Numbered from the stretch's first letter, positions 26,632 through 36,577 are shown. The stretch: DNA of 64,000 bases from CALHRB01 sp964473465 (GCA_964473465.1 CAYYPE010000004.1:1-64000); one strand, 5' to 3'. The notes: a model not told the origin generated them from the letters alone. Made by a program: numbers and translations.

Positions 26632-27654
26632 TTATTTCTTGACTTTTCGCCTGAATACATTAGGTGATGCGGTAAAAGTAAGATTATAATAAAAAGATAA
26701 TCCTTTTTCTTCAATTTTTTTTGAGGCAATAAAGCCTATCATCGCAGCATTATCCATACAATACTGTAATTCCGGAATAAAAATTTTAAGTGAATTTCCC
26801 TCAGAAGATTTAATAAGTCTTTCTCTTAAACTTGAATTTGCGGAGACGCCTCCTGCAACCACTAATTGATTTATTCCTCTATGTTTTGCTGCCAATAATG
26901 ATTTGCTGACAAGAACATCAACGATTGCCGCCTGAACTGAAGCACATAAATCTGGATAATCCTGCTCTTCGACACCTTCCGGAAAATTTTTGGCTATAAA
27001 ATACCTGACAGAAGTCTTCAAACCACTAAAACTAAAATTAAAGTCCCCGCTATTTATCAATGGTCTTGGAAAATTATATTTTTCAGGGTTACCCAGTCTG
27101 GCATATTTATCAATAAGGGGTCCTCCTGGATATGTGAGCCCTATCAGTTTGGCTGTTTTATCAAATGCCTCGCCGGCAGCATCATCAAGAGTCTGCCCTA
27201 TAATTTCATAAGAATGAAAATTTATTACTTCAAATAATATGGTATGTCCTCCGCTTACCACAAGGGCTAAAAATGGAAATTTTAATTCAGGGTTATTGAT
27301 AAATCCTGAGAATAAATGTCCTTCAATATGATTAATAGGAATAACTGGTTTATTAAATCTTAATGACAAACCTTTTGCAAAGTTTGAACCAACAACCAAA
27401 GAGCCAATCAGACCCGGCTCTATAGTTACAGCTATAGCATCTATTTCAAAGATGTTTACTTCAGCCTTTGAAAGAGCCTCGGACATAACAAAAGAAATGG
27501 ATTTAAGGTGGGAACGTGAAGCTATTTCCGGCACTACCCCACCAAATTTATTATGTATATATTGTGATGAAATTATATTGCACAGAACATTACCGTCCTT
27601 GATTATTGCAACAGAGGTTTCGTCGCAGGATGTTTCAATAGCTAAAATTATCAT
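26632..27654 (-). CDS. tsaD: tRNA N6-adenosine threonylcarbamoyltransferase TsaD
   Basis: 340 residues, ASKHA fold. The start ILAIETSCDET, the HNKFGGVVPEIASRSH motif and the metal-binding pair His109/His113 in NHIEGHL are diagnostic, as are GGPLIDKYA and the late VVAGGVSANSSLR. TsaD with TsaB, TsaE and TsaC makes the t6A37 modification on ANN-decoding tRNAs. The gene starts with an ATGA overlap in the cinA stop, so both are one transcription unit. It ends 7 bp from the oppositely directed protease gene, with no terminator visible. Confidence 0.97.
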   Translation of the reverse strand: MIILAIETSCDETSVAIIKDGNVLCNIISSQYIHNKFGGVVPEIASRSHLKSISFVMSEALSKAEVNIFEIDAIAVTIEPGLIGSLVVGSNFAKGLSLRFNKPVIPINHIEGHLFSGFINNPELKFPFLALVVSGGHTILFEVINFHSYEIIGQTLDDAAGEAFDKTAKLIGLTYPGGPLIDKYARLGNPEKYNFPRPLINSGDFNFSFSGLKTSVRYFIAKNFPEGVEEQDYPDLCASVQAAIVDVLVSKSLLAAKHRGINQLVVAGGVSANSSLRERLIKSSEGNSLKIFIPELQYCMDNAAMIGFIASKKIEEKGLSFYYNLTFTASPNVFRRKVKK

Positions 27655-28907
27655 TTCCCCATTTTGATTAATTCCTCAAAAAGCATAGTAAGAGCGGTAC
27701 CTACAGAGCGTTCCCGATTAACTTCCCTATCTTCTCCAAATTTAAACATTTTAGCAAAAACCCCATTTTCATCTGCTATACCTATCCATACTGTTCCAAC
27801 TGGCTTTTCTGCACTGCCACCCGTCGGTCCTGCAATACCTGTTATAGAAATTCCGAAATCAGTTCTAAATTTTTCTCTGACATTCTTAGCCATTTCAACT
27901 GCTGTTTGCTGACTAACCGCACCAAATGTATCTATTGTGGTCTTTTTAATGCCCAAAATTTCAATTTTTATTTCATTGCTATAAGCTATAATCCCACCTT
28001 TGAAAATATCAGAACTGCCTGAGTAATTAGTAAGATTAGCTCCAAGTAAACCCCCGGTGCATGATTCTGCGACTGCAACCGTTAATTTCTTCTGTCTCAA
28101 TTTGTTACTTACACTCAATACAAGATCATCAGAATCAGTTCCAACTACATATTTCGATATTTTATTCATCAAATAGCTTTCTATTTTACTTATTTTCTTA
28201 TGACCTTCTTCAATATTCTGAGAATTGACACCAATTCTCAAACGAACACCCTTATACGAAGGCAAATATGCAAAACTGCATTCTTCAGGGAAATTTGACT
28301 TGCTACCTATTAATATAGCCAGATCAGATTCGAAAATGCCAGCTGTATGAATAGTTTTGAATAACATTATATCTGTTTTTTTATTGATTAGCATTTCTTT
28401 AAGATAGGGTAGAACACTATCTTCCATAATATATTTCATCTCTTTCGGAACACCCGGCAGAGATATTACCACCTTTCCTTCTTTTTCAAAAAGCATCCCC
28501 GGAGCTGTTCCGTGTAAATTTCTAAGTACTTTGCAATTGGAAGGTAGATAAGCCTGTGATTTGTTCAAATCATTCATTTTCCTCCCTCTGCTCGAAAACC
28601 ACTTTTCCAAATAATCAAAGGTTGGCTGATGAAACTCTAATTTATCATTGAAATATTCACATAAAGTGGCTTTTGTTATATCATCTTCGGTTGGTCCCAA
28701 TCCACCGGTTATGATTACAACATCAGACAAGCTCATAAGGCGGTCAAGTTCCGCTATCATCATATCCTTTTTGTCTGGGATAATAGAATGGATCAAAACA
28801 TTAAAACCAAGAGCAGTGCATTTTGATGCAATATATGCAGAATTTGTATTTACTATCTGCCCGATACAAATCTCATCGCCAATTGTTAGTATTGATAGAT
28901 TAACCAT
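27651..28907 (-). CDS. cinA: CinA-like protein, NMN amidohydrolase / ADP-ribose pyrophosphatase family
   Basis: 418 residues with the two-domain long form. The N-terminal MoCF-like domain carries GDEICIGQIVNTNSAYIA and the GGLGPTEDD motif. The C-terminal CinA/PncC domain carries AESCTGGLLGANLT, GGIIAYSNEIK, GVSQQTA-like AVSQQTAVEMA and ITGIAGPTGG. PncC-type domains deamidate nicotinamide mononucleotide in NAD salvage, and the N-terminal domain hydrolyses ADP-ribose in some members. The gene lies 84 bp after rpsA with a terminator between, then overlaps tsaD by 4 bp. Confidence 0.95.
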   Translation of the reverse strand: MVNLSILTIGDEICIGQIVNTNSAYIASKCTALGFNVLIHSIIPDKKDMMIAELDRLMSLSDVVIITGGLGPTEDDITKATLCEYFNDKLEFHQPTFDYLEKWFSSRGRKMNDLNKSQAYLPSNCKVLRNLHGTAPGMLFEKEGKVVISLPGVPKEMKYIMEDSVLPYLKEMLINKKTDIMLFKTIHTAGIFESDLAILIGSKSNFPEECSFAYLPSYKGVRLRIGVNSQNIEEGHKKISKIESYLMNKISKYVVGTDSDDLVLSVSNKLRQKKLTVAVAESCTGGLLGANLTNYSGSSDIFKGGIIAYSNEIKIEILGIKKTTIDTFGAVSQQTAVEMAKNVREKFRTDFGISITGIAGPTGGSAEKPVGTVWIGIADENGVFAKMFKFGEDREVNRERSVGTALTMLFEELIKMGK

Positions 28908-28925
28908 AAGAAAAATTATTTAGAC

Positions 28926-28969
28926 GAATAAAAATAAAAAAACTGTCAGATTATTATTCTGACAGTTTT
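28926..28969 (-). terminator. Intrinsic terminator of rpsA
   Basis: AAAACTGTCAGA (28939-28950) and TCTGACAGTTTT (28958-28969) form a perfect 12-bp stem with a 7-nt loop. On the minus strand it is followed by TTTTTTTATTTTTATT. It falls 23 bp after the rpsA stop and before the cinA start. Transcription of cinA-tsaD must therefore read through or start in the remaining short interval. Confidence 0.9.
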
Positions 28970-28991
28970 CTGTTCAAATATAATAGTAAGA

Positions 28992-31079
28992 CTATTCCTT
29001 TGTTTCTTCTGATTCAGCAGTAACTTCATTAGAAACAATTACAATATCTTCATTCTCCACTAAATTTACCTGAGTTTCGGAAGAAACATTCTCAGTATTT
29101 GCTGCGTCTGCGGGCTCAGGAGTAGATTCGGATGTTTCCTGAACTTCAGTAACTGTTTCTTCAACAACTTCAATGGCTGCCACAGTATCAACTTTTGGTT
29201 CTGCAACCTTCTCAGATGGTTTATCATAAGGTTTTTCGTACATCTGGTACTCATCAGGGAAATTCAATTCCTCTGGAGTAACAGGTGGAGGTGGTTCATT
29301 AACATACATATCTGCATTAGGAACAGGGTGTGTAGCATTATAAGCGTCAATGACTGCCCTATCTTTATCTCTGAGAGCTTCAACAACTGACAGAACAATT
29401 TTTTTCGATTCTTTATTGAACTCAACAACCTTAAGAGGCAGTCTGTCTCCAATACTAAAGTAATCGCTAATAATCTTGACGGGTGCAAATGATAACTGAG
29501 AAGCAGGAACAAAGCCATCAACTGCATCCGGTAGCTCAACAATGACACCTTTTTCAATAATTCTTTCGATTTTTGCTTCTGTTTCAGCACCGATATAATA
29601 CTTTTGTTCGAAATAATCCCATGGATTTTCCTTGATTTGTTTGTGCCCAAGTGCAATTCTTCTTTGTTCGGAATCAACTCCTATAACCATGACTTCAAGC
29701 TCTTCGCCTTTTTTAACAAATTCACCGGGGTGTCTGATTTTCTTTGTCCATGACAAATCGCTAATGTGAACTAATCCATCAACACCGGGCTCTAATTCAA
29801 CAAATACACCAAAGTTCGTTAGGTTTCTGACAATTCCTCTGTGTCTGGAGTTTATTGGATATTTCTTCATTAACTCATCCCATGGATCGGGTTCTAACTG
29901 CTTCATGCCAAGAGCGAGCTTTTTCTCCTCTTTATCAATATTAAGAACAACAGCTTCGACAACCTGTCCCATAGATACTACCTGTGAGGGATGTTTTACG
30001 TGCTGTGTCCACGACATCTCACTAATATGAATCAAACCTTCGATACCTTTCTCAATTTCAATAAAGGCACCATAATCAGTCAAACTTACGACTTTTCCGG
30101 TTACTTTTGTACCTTTTTCGTATTTATCTCCAATTGTATCCCATGGATGAGGTGTTAATTGTTTCATACTCAAAGAGATTCTGCGTTTTTCATGGTCAAA
30201 ATCCAGTATAACAACTTTTACGACCTGATCGAGTTCAACAATTTCAGACGGGTGGGTTACTCTTCCCCACGACAAATCTGTGATATGAACTAATCCATCA
30301 ACTCCGCCAAGGTCAACAAACACTCCAAAGTCAGCTATAGCTTTAACAACTCCTTCGAGAACTAAACCTTTTTCCAGCTTGGATATTATGCCACTTCTTT
30401 GTTCGCTTAATTGTTCCTCAAGAAGCACTTTATGGCTGACTACGACATTTTCGCTTGGGTGATTAACTTTCACAACTCTGACATCAATAGTTTTGCCAAC
30501 CCAGGCGTCAAAATCCCTGACTGGTCTAATATCTATCTGGGAACCCGGTAGAAAGGCTTCAATACCGAGAAGGTCAACAACCATACCACCTTTTATTCTT
30601 CTTAAAATTCTCACCGGGACTACATCCTGTTTATTATATAAATTCAGGATATCTTCCCAAATTCTCATAAAGTCTGCTCTTCGCCTTGATAGAATTAATT
30701 TACCATTCGGGTCTTCAATAGTGTCAATATAAACATCAATAACATCCCCAACTTTCAATGTTTCGGCGTTAAGTAATTCAGCCTTTGGAACAACACCAAC
30801 TGATTTAAAACCGATATCAACAAAGACTTCATCTTTGGTAATATTAACGATTTTGCCACGAACCAGCTCATCTTCCTTTATGTCAGTGAAGACTTTGTCC
30901 AGAAGGTTTTTGAAACTGTCATCATCAAGCTCTAAATTATCAAATTCTAATTCTTTGGATAATGAGGTTTGTGGGTTGGATTTTTTTTCAGCAATCTCAG
31001 AATAGTTAAATTCTGGTGTAGCTGCGATTTCTTGTGTTTCGCTATTAATCTCTTGATTAATATTTTCATTTTCGGACAT
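28992..31079 (-). CDS. rpsA: 30S ribosomal protein S1
   Basis: 695 residues. An N-terminal Bacteroidota-type extension of about 75 acidic/polar residues is followed by six S1 RNA-binding domains; domains three to five carry the classic FGVFVDLGGVDGLVHITDLSW, YGAFIEIEKGIEGLIHISEMSW and FGVFVELEPGVDGLVHISDLSW blocks. The last 90 residues are a Glu/Val/Thr-rich acidic tail. S1 unwinds and binds mRNA at the 30S platform. The GGAGG ribosome-binding site lies 7 nt before the ATG and is itself part of a 14-codon upstream ORF that ends in TAATG on the rpsA start. Confidence 0.97.
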   Translation of the reverse strand: MSENENINQEINSETQEIAATPEFNYSEIAEKKSNPQTSLSKELEFDNLELDDDSFKNLLDKVFTDIKEDELVRGKIVNITKDEVFVDIGFKSVGVVPKAELLNAETLKVGDVIDVYIDTIEDPNGKLILSRRRADFMRIWEDILNLYNKQDVVPVRILRRIKGGMVVDLLGIEAFLPGSQIDIRPVRDFDAWVGKTIDVRVVKVNHPSENVVVSHKVLLEEQLSEQRSGIISKLEKGLVLEGVVKAIADFGVFVDLGGVDGLVHITDLSWGRVTHPSEIVELDQVVKVVILDFDHEKRRISLSMKQLTPHPWDTIGDKYEKGTKVTGKVVSLTDYGAFIEIEKGIEGLIHISEMSWTQHVKHPSQVVSMGQVVEAVVLNIDKEEKKLALGMKQLEPDPWDELMKKYPINSRHRGIVRNLTNFGVFVELEPGVDGLVHISDLSWTKKIRHPGEFVKKGEELEVMVIGVDSEQRRIALGHKQIKENPWDYFEQKYYIGAETEAKIERIIEKGVIVELPDAVDGFVPASQLSFAPVKIISDYFSIGDRLPLKVVEFNKESKKIVLSVVEALRDKDRAVIDAYNATHPVPNADMYVNEPPPPVTPEELNFPDEYQMYEKPYDKPSEKVAEPKVDTVAAIEVVEETVTEVQETSESTPEPADAANTENVSSETQVNLVENEDIVIVSNEVTAESEETKE

Positions 31080-31123
31080 TAATTTCCTCCAGTATCGGTG
31101 TTTCCTGCCGCCGACAGCATCAT
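31079..31123 (-). promoter_or_regulatory. 14-codon upstream ORF / leader coupled to rpsA
   Basis: Directly before rpsA a frame ATG-ATG-CTG-TCG-GCG runs 14 codons and stops at TAA. The last A of the TAA is the A of the rpsA ATG (TAATG). The rpsA Shine-Dalgarno lies within its last codons. The segment is far richer in G and C than the surrounding gap, and CTGTC-GGC-GGCAG can fold as a small hairpin. It may be a leader peptide, a coupling device or an S1-binding autoregulatory RNA. The rest of the gap (31124-31290) is poly-A/T. Confidence 0.4.
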
Positions 31124-31290
31124 GTTTAAAAAATTAGTTTTTTAATTTTTGTTAAAATAAAGATTTACAATTTATGGTTTTTTATTTAAATTTAAAAAAA
31201 TATTTTTAAATAATTTGATAACCTTCTCGAATAAATTATAATATAACTTTATAAAAAACAAAGGTTAAGATTATTATAATATGAAATGAT

Positions 31291-31911
31291 TTAAGATAGC
31301 CCCTGATAAATATGATTATCCCGGATAAAAAATTCTACTTCCTTTGTAACCATATATTTTATAGATTTATTATTTCTTATTCGTTCTCTTATCCCCTCGG
31401 AAGAGATTTCCATCAAGGGATTATCAAGCCAGATAGGAAACTTGTTATTTATAGTTATCTTTTCATTTATCTTATTTCTTTCAGTTTCATTTAAAGCTAT
31501 TCGTCTTTTTGCTATGCAAAGTTGAACAGTATCAATTATTTTTGTCCAGTCTTTCCAATTATCAAAATTTTCTGCCTGATCATCACCAATAAGAAAAAAT
31601 AAATTGTCATCAGAAAACTTACAGGCAAAATATTCAATAGTTTTAATTGAATAAGATATGTCCTTATTATTGATTTCGAAAGTATCTATACCAAACTTTT
31701 GATTATCTTTTAATGATAATTTCAGCATTTCGAGCCTTTGTTCTGGTAAGGCTAATTTATCGGCTTGTTCTTTTTTGAATGGGGATATATAAGCAGGAAC
31801 AAAATAACAATCATCAAGATTTAGCTGATAAAAGAAAGTTTCAGCTATAATTAAATGAGCAATATGTATTGGATTGAAAGTCCCGCCTATTATGCCAATA
31901 CGTTTACCCAT
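31291..31911 (-). CDS. nadD: Nicotinate-nucleotide adenylyltransferase
   Basis: 206 residues. The nucleotidyltransferase motif GGTFNPIHIAH (residues 9-19) and the C-terminal ISSEGIRERI, the variant of the ISSTxIR signature, define NadD. It makes nicotinate adenine dinucleotide from NaMN and ATP in NAD synthesis. The gene lies 13 bp after nuoF on the same strand and closes the valS-nuoF-nadD unit; a link to NADH use by NuoF is suggestive only. Confidence 0.96.
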   Translation of the reverse strand: MGKRIGIIGGTFNPIHIAHLIIAETFFYQLNLDDCYFVPAYISPFKKEQADKLALPEQRLEMLKLSLKDNQKFGIDTFEINNKDISYSIKTIEYFACKFSDDNLFFLIGDDQAENFDNWKDWTKIIDTVQLCIAKRRIALNETERNKINEKITINNKFPIWLDNPLMEISSEGIRERIRNNKSIKYMVTKEVEFFIRDNHIYQGLS

Positions 31912-31924
31912 GATAAAATGAATT

Positions 31925-33256
31925 TTATACAGCTTCCAGCAAAGTATCTGCAGAATTTCGTTTGCCGTGAACTATATTTGGTGCACGAAATACTTTAGAT
32001 TGACTTACATATTTTTCAAAATCTTCCCTGAATCTTGTAACAAATCCCCTTACAGGCCATGCTGCAGCATCTCCCAATGCACAAATTGTATTTCCCTCAA
32101 TATTATTTGCAACAGACACTAACAAATCAAGATCTTTAATTGTTCCCTCTCCGGCAACAATTCTTTTCAGTATTTTTTCCATCCAACCGCATCCTTCCCT
32201 GCAAGGAGTGCACTGTCCGCAGGATTCGTGATGATAAAAATGTGCTATTCTTAGAGTAACACTGACGATATCGGTATCTTCATTCATTACAATAATTCCA
32301 CCTGTTCCGATGTGGGTACCATATTCCTTCAATGATTCTTCATCCATTTTTACGCCTTCAATTTCATCACCCCTTAATGGCGGCATTGAACTACCTCCCG
32401 GAATAACAGCTTTGACCTTTTTATTTCCCAATACACCTTCACAATAATTGAAAATAATATCTGTTAAAAGTGTTCCTGTAGGCAGTTCATAAACTCCCGG
32501 TTTATTGACGTGACCACTTACACCGAAAAGCAGAGTCCCCGGATGTTTCGGGGCACCAATCTTTGCATAGTTCTCACCTCCAATAGCTAAAATTGCCGGA
32601 ACTGTTGTTATAGTTTCAACATTGTTTACAGTGGTTGGCATATCCCACAGACCTCTTTGAGCAGGAAAAGGAGGTTTGAATCTTGGATAACCTCTATCTC
32701 CTTCGATTGAAGTCATCAAAGAAGTTTCCTCTCCACATATATATGCACCGGCACCTTTATGTATATAAATCTCAATTGAATAATCTGTCCCGAAAACTTC
32801 TTTCATCTTTTTTCCGACGAAACCACGTTCATAAGCATCATCGAGAGCTTTTTGCATCAATCTTATCCATTTGTGATATTCACCCCGAATGTAAATGTAA
32901 GCCGCATTTATTCCCATAGCATAGCCGGAAATTAATATGCCTTCAATCAATTGATGGGGGTTGTATTCAAAAATTTGTCTGTCTTTGAAGGAGCCGGGCT
33001 CTGATTCATCGCCGTTTACCGCAAGGTATTTTGGCTTATCATTTCCTTTCGGCATGAAAGTCCATTTTAATCCAGTCGGAAAACAAGCCCCACCTCTTCC
33101 CCTCAGACCAGATAATTTAACTTCATTGGTTACTTCGTCCGGTGTCATTTTCAAGGCTTTTCTGAAGGTTTCGTAGCCACCATTTTTAATGTAAACGTCT
33201 ATTTCATGAAGATTTTCAATGTCATGTAAAATTAATTTTGATGTATTTTCGAACAT
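31925..33256 (-). CDS. nuoF: NADH-quinone oxidoreductase subunit F
   Basis: 443 residues. The FMN/NADH region has GLRGRGGACFPTGLKW and NGDESEPGSFKDR, with GAGAYICGEETSL further on. The N3 [4Fe-4S] cluster site is ESCGQCTPCREGC with the fourth Cys in NTICALGDAA. NuoF is the entry point for NADH electrons into complex I; the same protein type also serves hydrogenases and formate dehydrogenases. It stands alone between valS and nadD, without nuoE or nuoG. Confidence 0.95.
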   Translation of the reverse strand: MFENTSKLILHDIENLHEIDVYIKNGGYETFRKALKMTPDEVTNEVKLSGLRGRGGACFPTGLKWTFMPKGNDKPKYLAVNGDESEPGSFKDRQIFEYNPHQLIEGILISGYAMGINAAYIYIRGEYHKWIRLMQKALDDAYERGFVGKKMKEVFGTDYSIEIYIHKGAGAYICGEETSLMTSIEGDRGYPRFKPPFPAQRGLWDMPTTVNNVETITTVPAILAIGGENYAKIGAPKHPGTLLFGVSGHVNKPGVYELPTGTLLTDIIFNYCEGVLGNKKVKAVIPGGSSMPPLRGDEIEGVKMDEESLKEYGTHIGTGGIIVMNEDTDIVSVTLRIAHFYHHESCGQCTPCREGCGWMEKILKRIVAGEGTIKDLDLLVSVANNIEGNTICALGDAAAWPVRGFVTRFREDFEKYVSQSKVFRAPNIVHGKRNSADTLLEAV

Positions 33257-33303
33257 AATAAAACCTTAATTTTGTCTCAATTTTAAAATATAAATTTAAA
33301 TAA

Positions 33304-36018
33304 TTATTCCAAGTTTTCAAGGTTTGACAAAACTTTTTTTAATGATTCTTTCATATTTTCAAGTTTTTCCCTCTCTGCCTGAATGACATTTTCGGGTGCC
33401 TTGCTCACAAAATTATCATTTGAGAGCTTCTTTTCGGAATTTTCAATATTTCGGCTAATTCTGTCAACTTCCTTTTGCAATCTAATTTTTTCTTTTTCAA
33501 TGTCAATTGCACCCTCAAGCATTAGAAATATTTCAATCCCTCTAACTACTGATGATAAAGAATTTTTGGGTTTGACTCCTTCGAGCGAAACATCAACTTT
33601 TGAACATTTTGCTAAAGTCTCTATCATATCTCTTTCGTTGGCAAAAAAATCAACCAATTCGTTATTATTGCAGGATATTAGAACTGGTATTTTATGTTTC
33701 GGAGGAATTTCCAGACTTGCTCTTAAACTTCGGATTTCTTCGACGATGGATTGGAGCAAGGAAAATTCTTCTTCGAGCTTTGGATTAATCATTGATTCAT
33801 CAACGTCAGGAATTCTTTCCAAACTGACACTATTTTTTACATCCCTGATATTTGTCAAATGATAAATTTCCTCAGTTAAGAAAGGCATCACAGGATGCAA
33901 TAATTTAAGGATTGTTTCATATAATTCTATAGTAAATTTGGTTAATTTCTGCTTATAAACCAGATCTGAAGAATTATTTAGCTGAACTTTTACAATTTCG
34001 ATATACCAGTCACAAAAATCCCGCCAGATAAAATCATAAAGAATTTTTGAATAATCATTCACCCTATAATTATCAAGGGCGTAATTCACACTTTTTATTG
34101 TAGAGTTGAGTCTTGAAAGCAGCCACCTGTCCGAGATACTAAGTTCCGAATATTCCAGATATGCATCCTGATTCGAAGGACAGACATCGGGTAAAAATGC
34201 CATATCTCTGTTCATTACAAGAAATCGCCCGGCATTCCAAACCTTATTGGCAAACTTTCTGCCAATTTCCATTGAAGGTATGTCCTGATGCTCAACATCT
34301 ACAGTCATTCTGACATCCTGTCCCAAAGGAGATAAATAAATAATTGTAAATCTACAAGCATCTGCTCCATATTTTTCAATAATATTTATTGGATCGGGTG
34401 AATTCCCTAATGATTTCGATAGTTTTCTACCTTGTTCATCCCTAATCGTACTTGTAAAATAAACATCCTTAAAAGGAATTTCATTCTTAAATTTCATGGT
34501 TGCCATAATCATTCTTGCTACCCAGAAAAAGATTATATCAGGGGCTGTAACAAGCAAATCAGTTGGAAGGAAAAATTTTAAATCATCCGTTTCTTCAGTC
34601 TTACCATCGTGGAGCCACCTCATCGTTGTAAGAGGCCATAACCATGAAGAAAACCATGTATCAAGCACATCTTCATCCTGTCTTAGGTTTGTTCCTTTCG
34701 GCAGATTAAGTTTTTGGATTGCTTCTTCGATACTTCTTGCAGCGGTATATTTACCGTCATCAGTATAATATACAGGAATTCGGTGACCCCACCAGAGCTG
34801 TCTTGAAATACACCAGTCCCTTATGTTATCTAGCCAGTTTTCGTAAGTTTTAACCCAGTGATTAGGATAGAAATTAATAGCCCCCCCTAGCACAGGTTTC
34901 AAAGCTATTTCAGCGAGGGGTTTCATCCTCACAAACCACTGGTCGGACAGATATGGTTCAATAGCCTCACCACCTCTTTGTGAAAAGCCAACATTATGTG
35001 TATAATCTTCAATTCTTTCGATTAAATCCAATTCTTTTAGCTTGTTCACAATCATTTTTCTGGCTTTAAACCTGTCAATTCCGTTATATTCACCTGTTAT
35101 TTCGTTAAGAGTGCCATCAGGATTAATTGAATTTATTATTTCAAGGTTATGTCTTTCGCCGACCAGAAAGTCGTTTGGATCGTGTGCAGGAGTAATTTTG
35201 ACGCATCCAGTTCCAAACTTGGGATCAGCATATTCATCTGATATAACTTCTATAATCCGATTAACCAAAGGTACCCTTACTTTCTTCCCTATATATTCTT
35301 GAAATCGTTCGTCATTGGGATTTACGGCTACAGCTGTGTCCCCAAAGATTGTTTCCGGCCTTGCTGTCGAAATCGTCAGATATTTATCGCTATCAACAAA
35401 ATGGTATTTAAGGGTATATAAATGTTCTTTTACTTCCCTGAAATCAACTTCTTCATCAGAAAGAGCTGTTTGAGCAAGGGGTGACCAGTTAATAATCCTT
35501 TTTCCGCGGTAGATAAGACCTTCGTCGAATAATCTGATGAATACTTCCCTGACAGCATTCGAAGCACTTTCGTCCAGAGTGAAAAGTGTTCTGTCCCAAT
35601 CACATGATATACCAAGGAGTTTCAATTGCTGTATAATAATACCCCCATATTTTTCACGCCATTCCCATACCTTTTCGAGAAATTTCTCTCTCCCCAAAAT
35701 ATATCTGTTTAGATTTTGTTTTTTCAATACCTGCTCAACTTTTGACTGGGTTGCAATTCCTGCATGGTCAGTCCCGGGAAACCAACAAACTTCGTATCCC
35801 TGCATCCTTTTCCAGCGGATAAAAATATCCTGAATAGTATGATTCAGAACATGACCAAAGTGCAAAATCCCAGTTACATTCGGTGGTGGCATTAATATAC
35901 TATAAGGTAATTTCCCTGACTTATTGTTAGCAGAGTAAATCTTATTTCTTTGCCAGATATCATACCATTTGTTTTCGCTTAAACCCGGATTATATGTTTT
36001 TGGAAAATTCTCGACCAT
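33304..36018 (-). CDS. valS: Valyl-tRNA synthetase
   Basis: 904 residues, class Ia synthetase. The HIGH region is PPPNVTGILHFGHVLNH (N-terminus, about residues 42-58), and the KMSKS loop is GRKLSKSLGNSPDP. The editing domain has STARPETIFGDTAVAVNP and FGTGCVKITPAHDPNDF. The C-terminal tRNA-binding coiled coil (IEKEKIRLQKEVDRISRNIE) is complete. The gene opens a likely transcription unit with nuoF (47 bp) and nadD. On the minus strand CAAAGTTA at 36051-36058 reads as a -7 box (TAACTTTG), but the matching -33 box is poor. Confidence 0.97.
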   Translation of the reverse strand: MVENFPKTYNPGLSENKWYDIWQRNKIYSANNKSGKLPYSILMPPPNVTGILHFGHVLNHTIQDIFIRWKRMQGYEVCWFPGTDHAGIATQSKVEQVLKKQNLNRYILGREKFLEKVWEWREKYGGIIIQQLKLLGISCDWDRTLFTLDESASNAVREVFIRLFDEGLIYRGKRIINWSPLAQTALSDEEVDFREVKEHLYTLKYHFVDSDKYLTISTARPETIFGDTAVAVNPNDERFQEYIGKKVRVPLVNRIIEVISDEYADPKFGTGCVKITPAHDPNDFLVGERHNLEIINSINPDGTLNEITGEYNGIDRFKARKMIVNKLKELDLIERIEDYTHNVGFSQRGGEAIEPYLSDQWFVRMKPLAEIALKPVLGGAINFYPNHWVKTYENWLDNIRDWCISRQLWWGHRIPVYYTDDGKYTAARSIEEAIQKLNLPKGTNLRQDEDVLDTWFSSWLWPLTTMRWLHDGKTEETDDLKFFLPTDLLVTAPDIIFFWVARMIMATMKFKNEIPFKDVYFTSTIRDEQGRKLSKSLGNSPDPINIIEKYGADACRFTIIYLSPLGQDVRMTVDVEHQDIPSMEIGRKFANKVWNAGRFLVMNRDMAFLPDVCPSNQDAYLEYSELSISDRWLLSRLNSTIKSVNYALDNYRVNDYSKILYDFIWRDFCDWYIEIVKVQLNNSSDLVYKQKLTKFTIELYETILKLLHPVMPFLTEEIYHLTNIRDVKNSVSLERIPDVDESMINPKLEEEFSLLQSIVEEIRSLRASLEIPPKHKIPVLISCNNNELVDFFANERDMIETLAKCSKVDVSLEGVKPKNSLSSVVRGIEIFLMLEGAIDIEKEKIRLQKEVDRISRNIENSEKKLSNDNFVSKAPENVIQAEREKLENMKESLKKVLSNLENLE

Positions 36019-36262
36019 AAAAATTTTATTATTAACAAATTATAAAACTACAAAGTTACTATATTTTCGTTGGTTTTTAAATATGATGATTTTGAAATTG
36101 TTTTGATTAAAAAATATTAATGTGTTTTTTTCAAAAAAAAGAAAAAAAAATTAGTTTTGAAAAAAGTTTTTTACGATATTTGTTCTTGTTAAAAAAAATT
36201 TATCTCGAAATTATAAAAAAAATTATTGTAATACAATTCATTCATAATTGTGAGGAGGAAAA

Positions 36263-36577
36263 ATGACTATTAGCAAATGGTTTTCCCGAATCGGCGTTGG
36301 AGTATTAGTTGTTTCTTTGGGCATCGGTCTTGGCAGTTGCACAAGCAAAATCACTGAAGAACAATTAATTGCTCTTAAAGAGTTGAGAAAAGAAGAGAGA
36401 ACTCTCTCAGAGCAAATCAAGAAAAAACAAGATGAAAAAAGTAAACTTGAAGCAGAAATTAAGTCCAGAAAAGGCGAATTGAAAAAATGTCAGGACGAAG
36501 TTGATTTCATTAAACAAAAGTTAGCATTATGGCCTGATATATGGCCCGATTGGAAACCCGGCGAGGGCGTTAAATAA
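36263..36577 (+). CDS. Small coiled-coil lipoprotein
   Basis: 104 residues. The lipobox LGSC places the lipidated Cys at position 26. The mature part is almost all Lys/Glu-rich coiled coil (about 30-85) and ends in a Trp/Pro-rich tail (WPDIWPDWKPG). A full AGGAGG ribosome-binding site precedes the ATG. The 244-bp upstream gap (36019-36262) is shared with divergent valS and is dominated by A- and T-tracts of 5-9 bases. The next gene, 49 bp on, encodes another coiled-coil envelope protein with LysM, so the two may work together at the cell wall. Function unknown. Confidence 0.75.
   Translation: MTISKWFSRIGVGVLVVSLGIGLGSCTSKITEEQLIALKELRKEERTLSEQIKKKQDEKSKLEAEIKSRKGELKKCQDEVDFIKQKLALWPDIWPDWKPGEGVK

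Noticed and set aside
33383..33862. A 159-codon plus-strand frame inside valS
   Set aside because: It is antisense to the C-terminal valS domains, and its Ser/Leu-rich translation is typical of a shadow frame.
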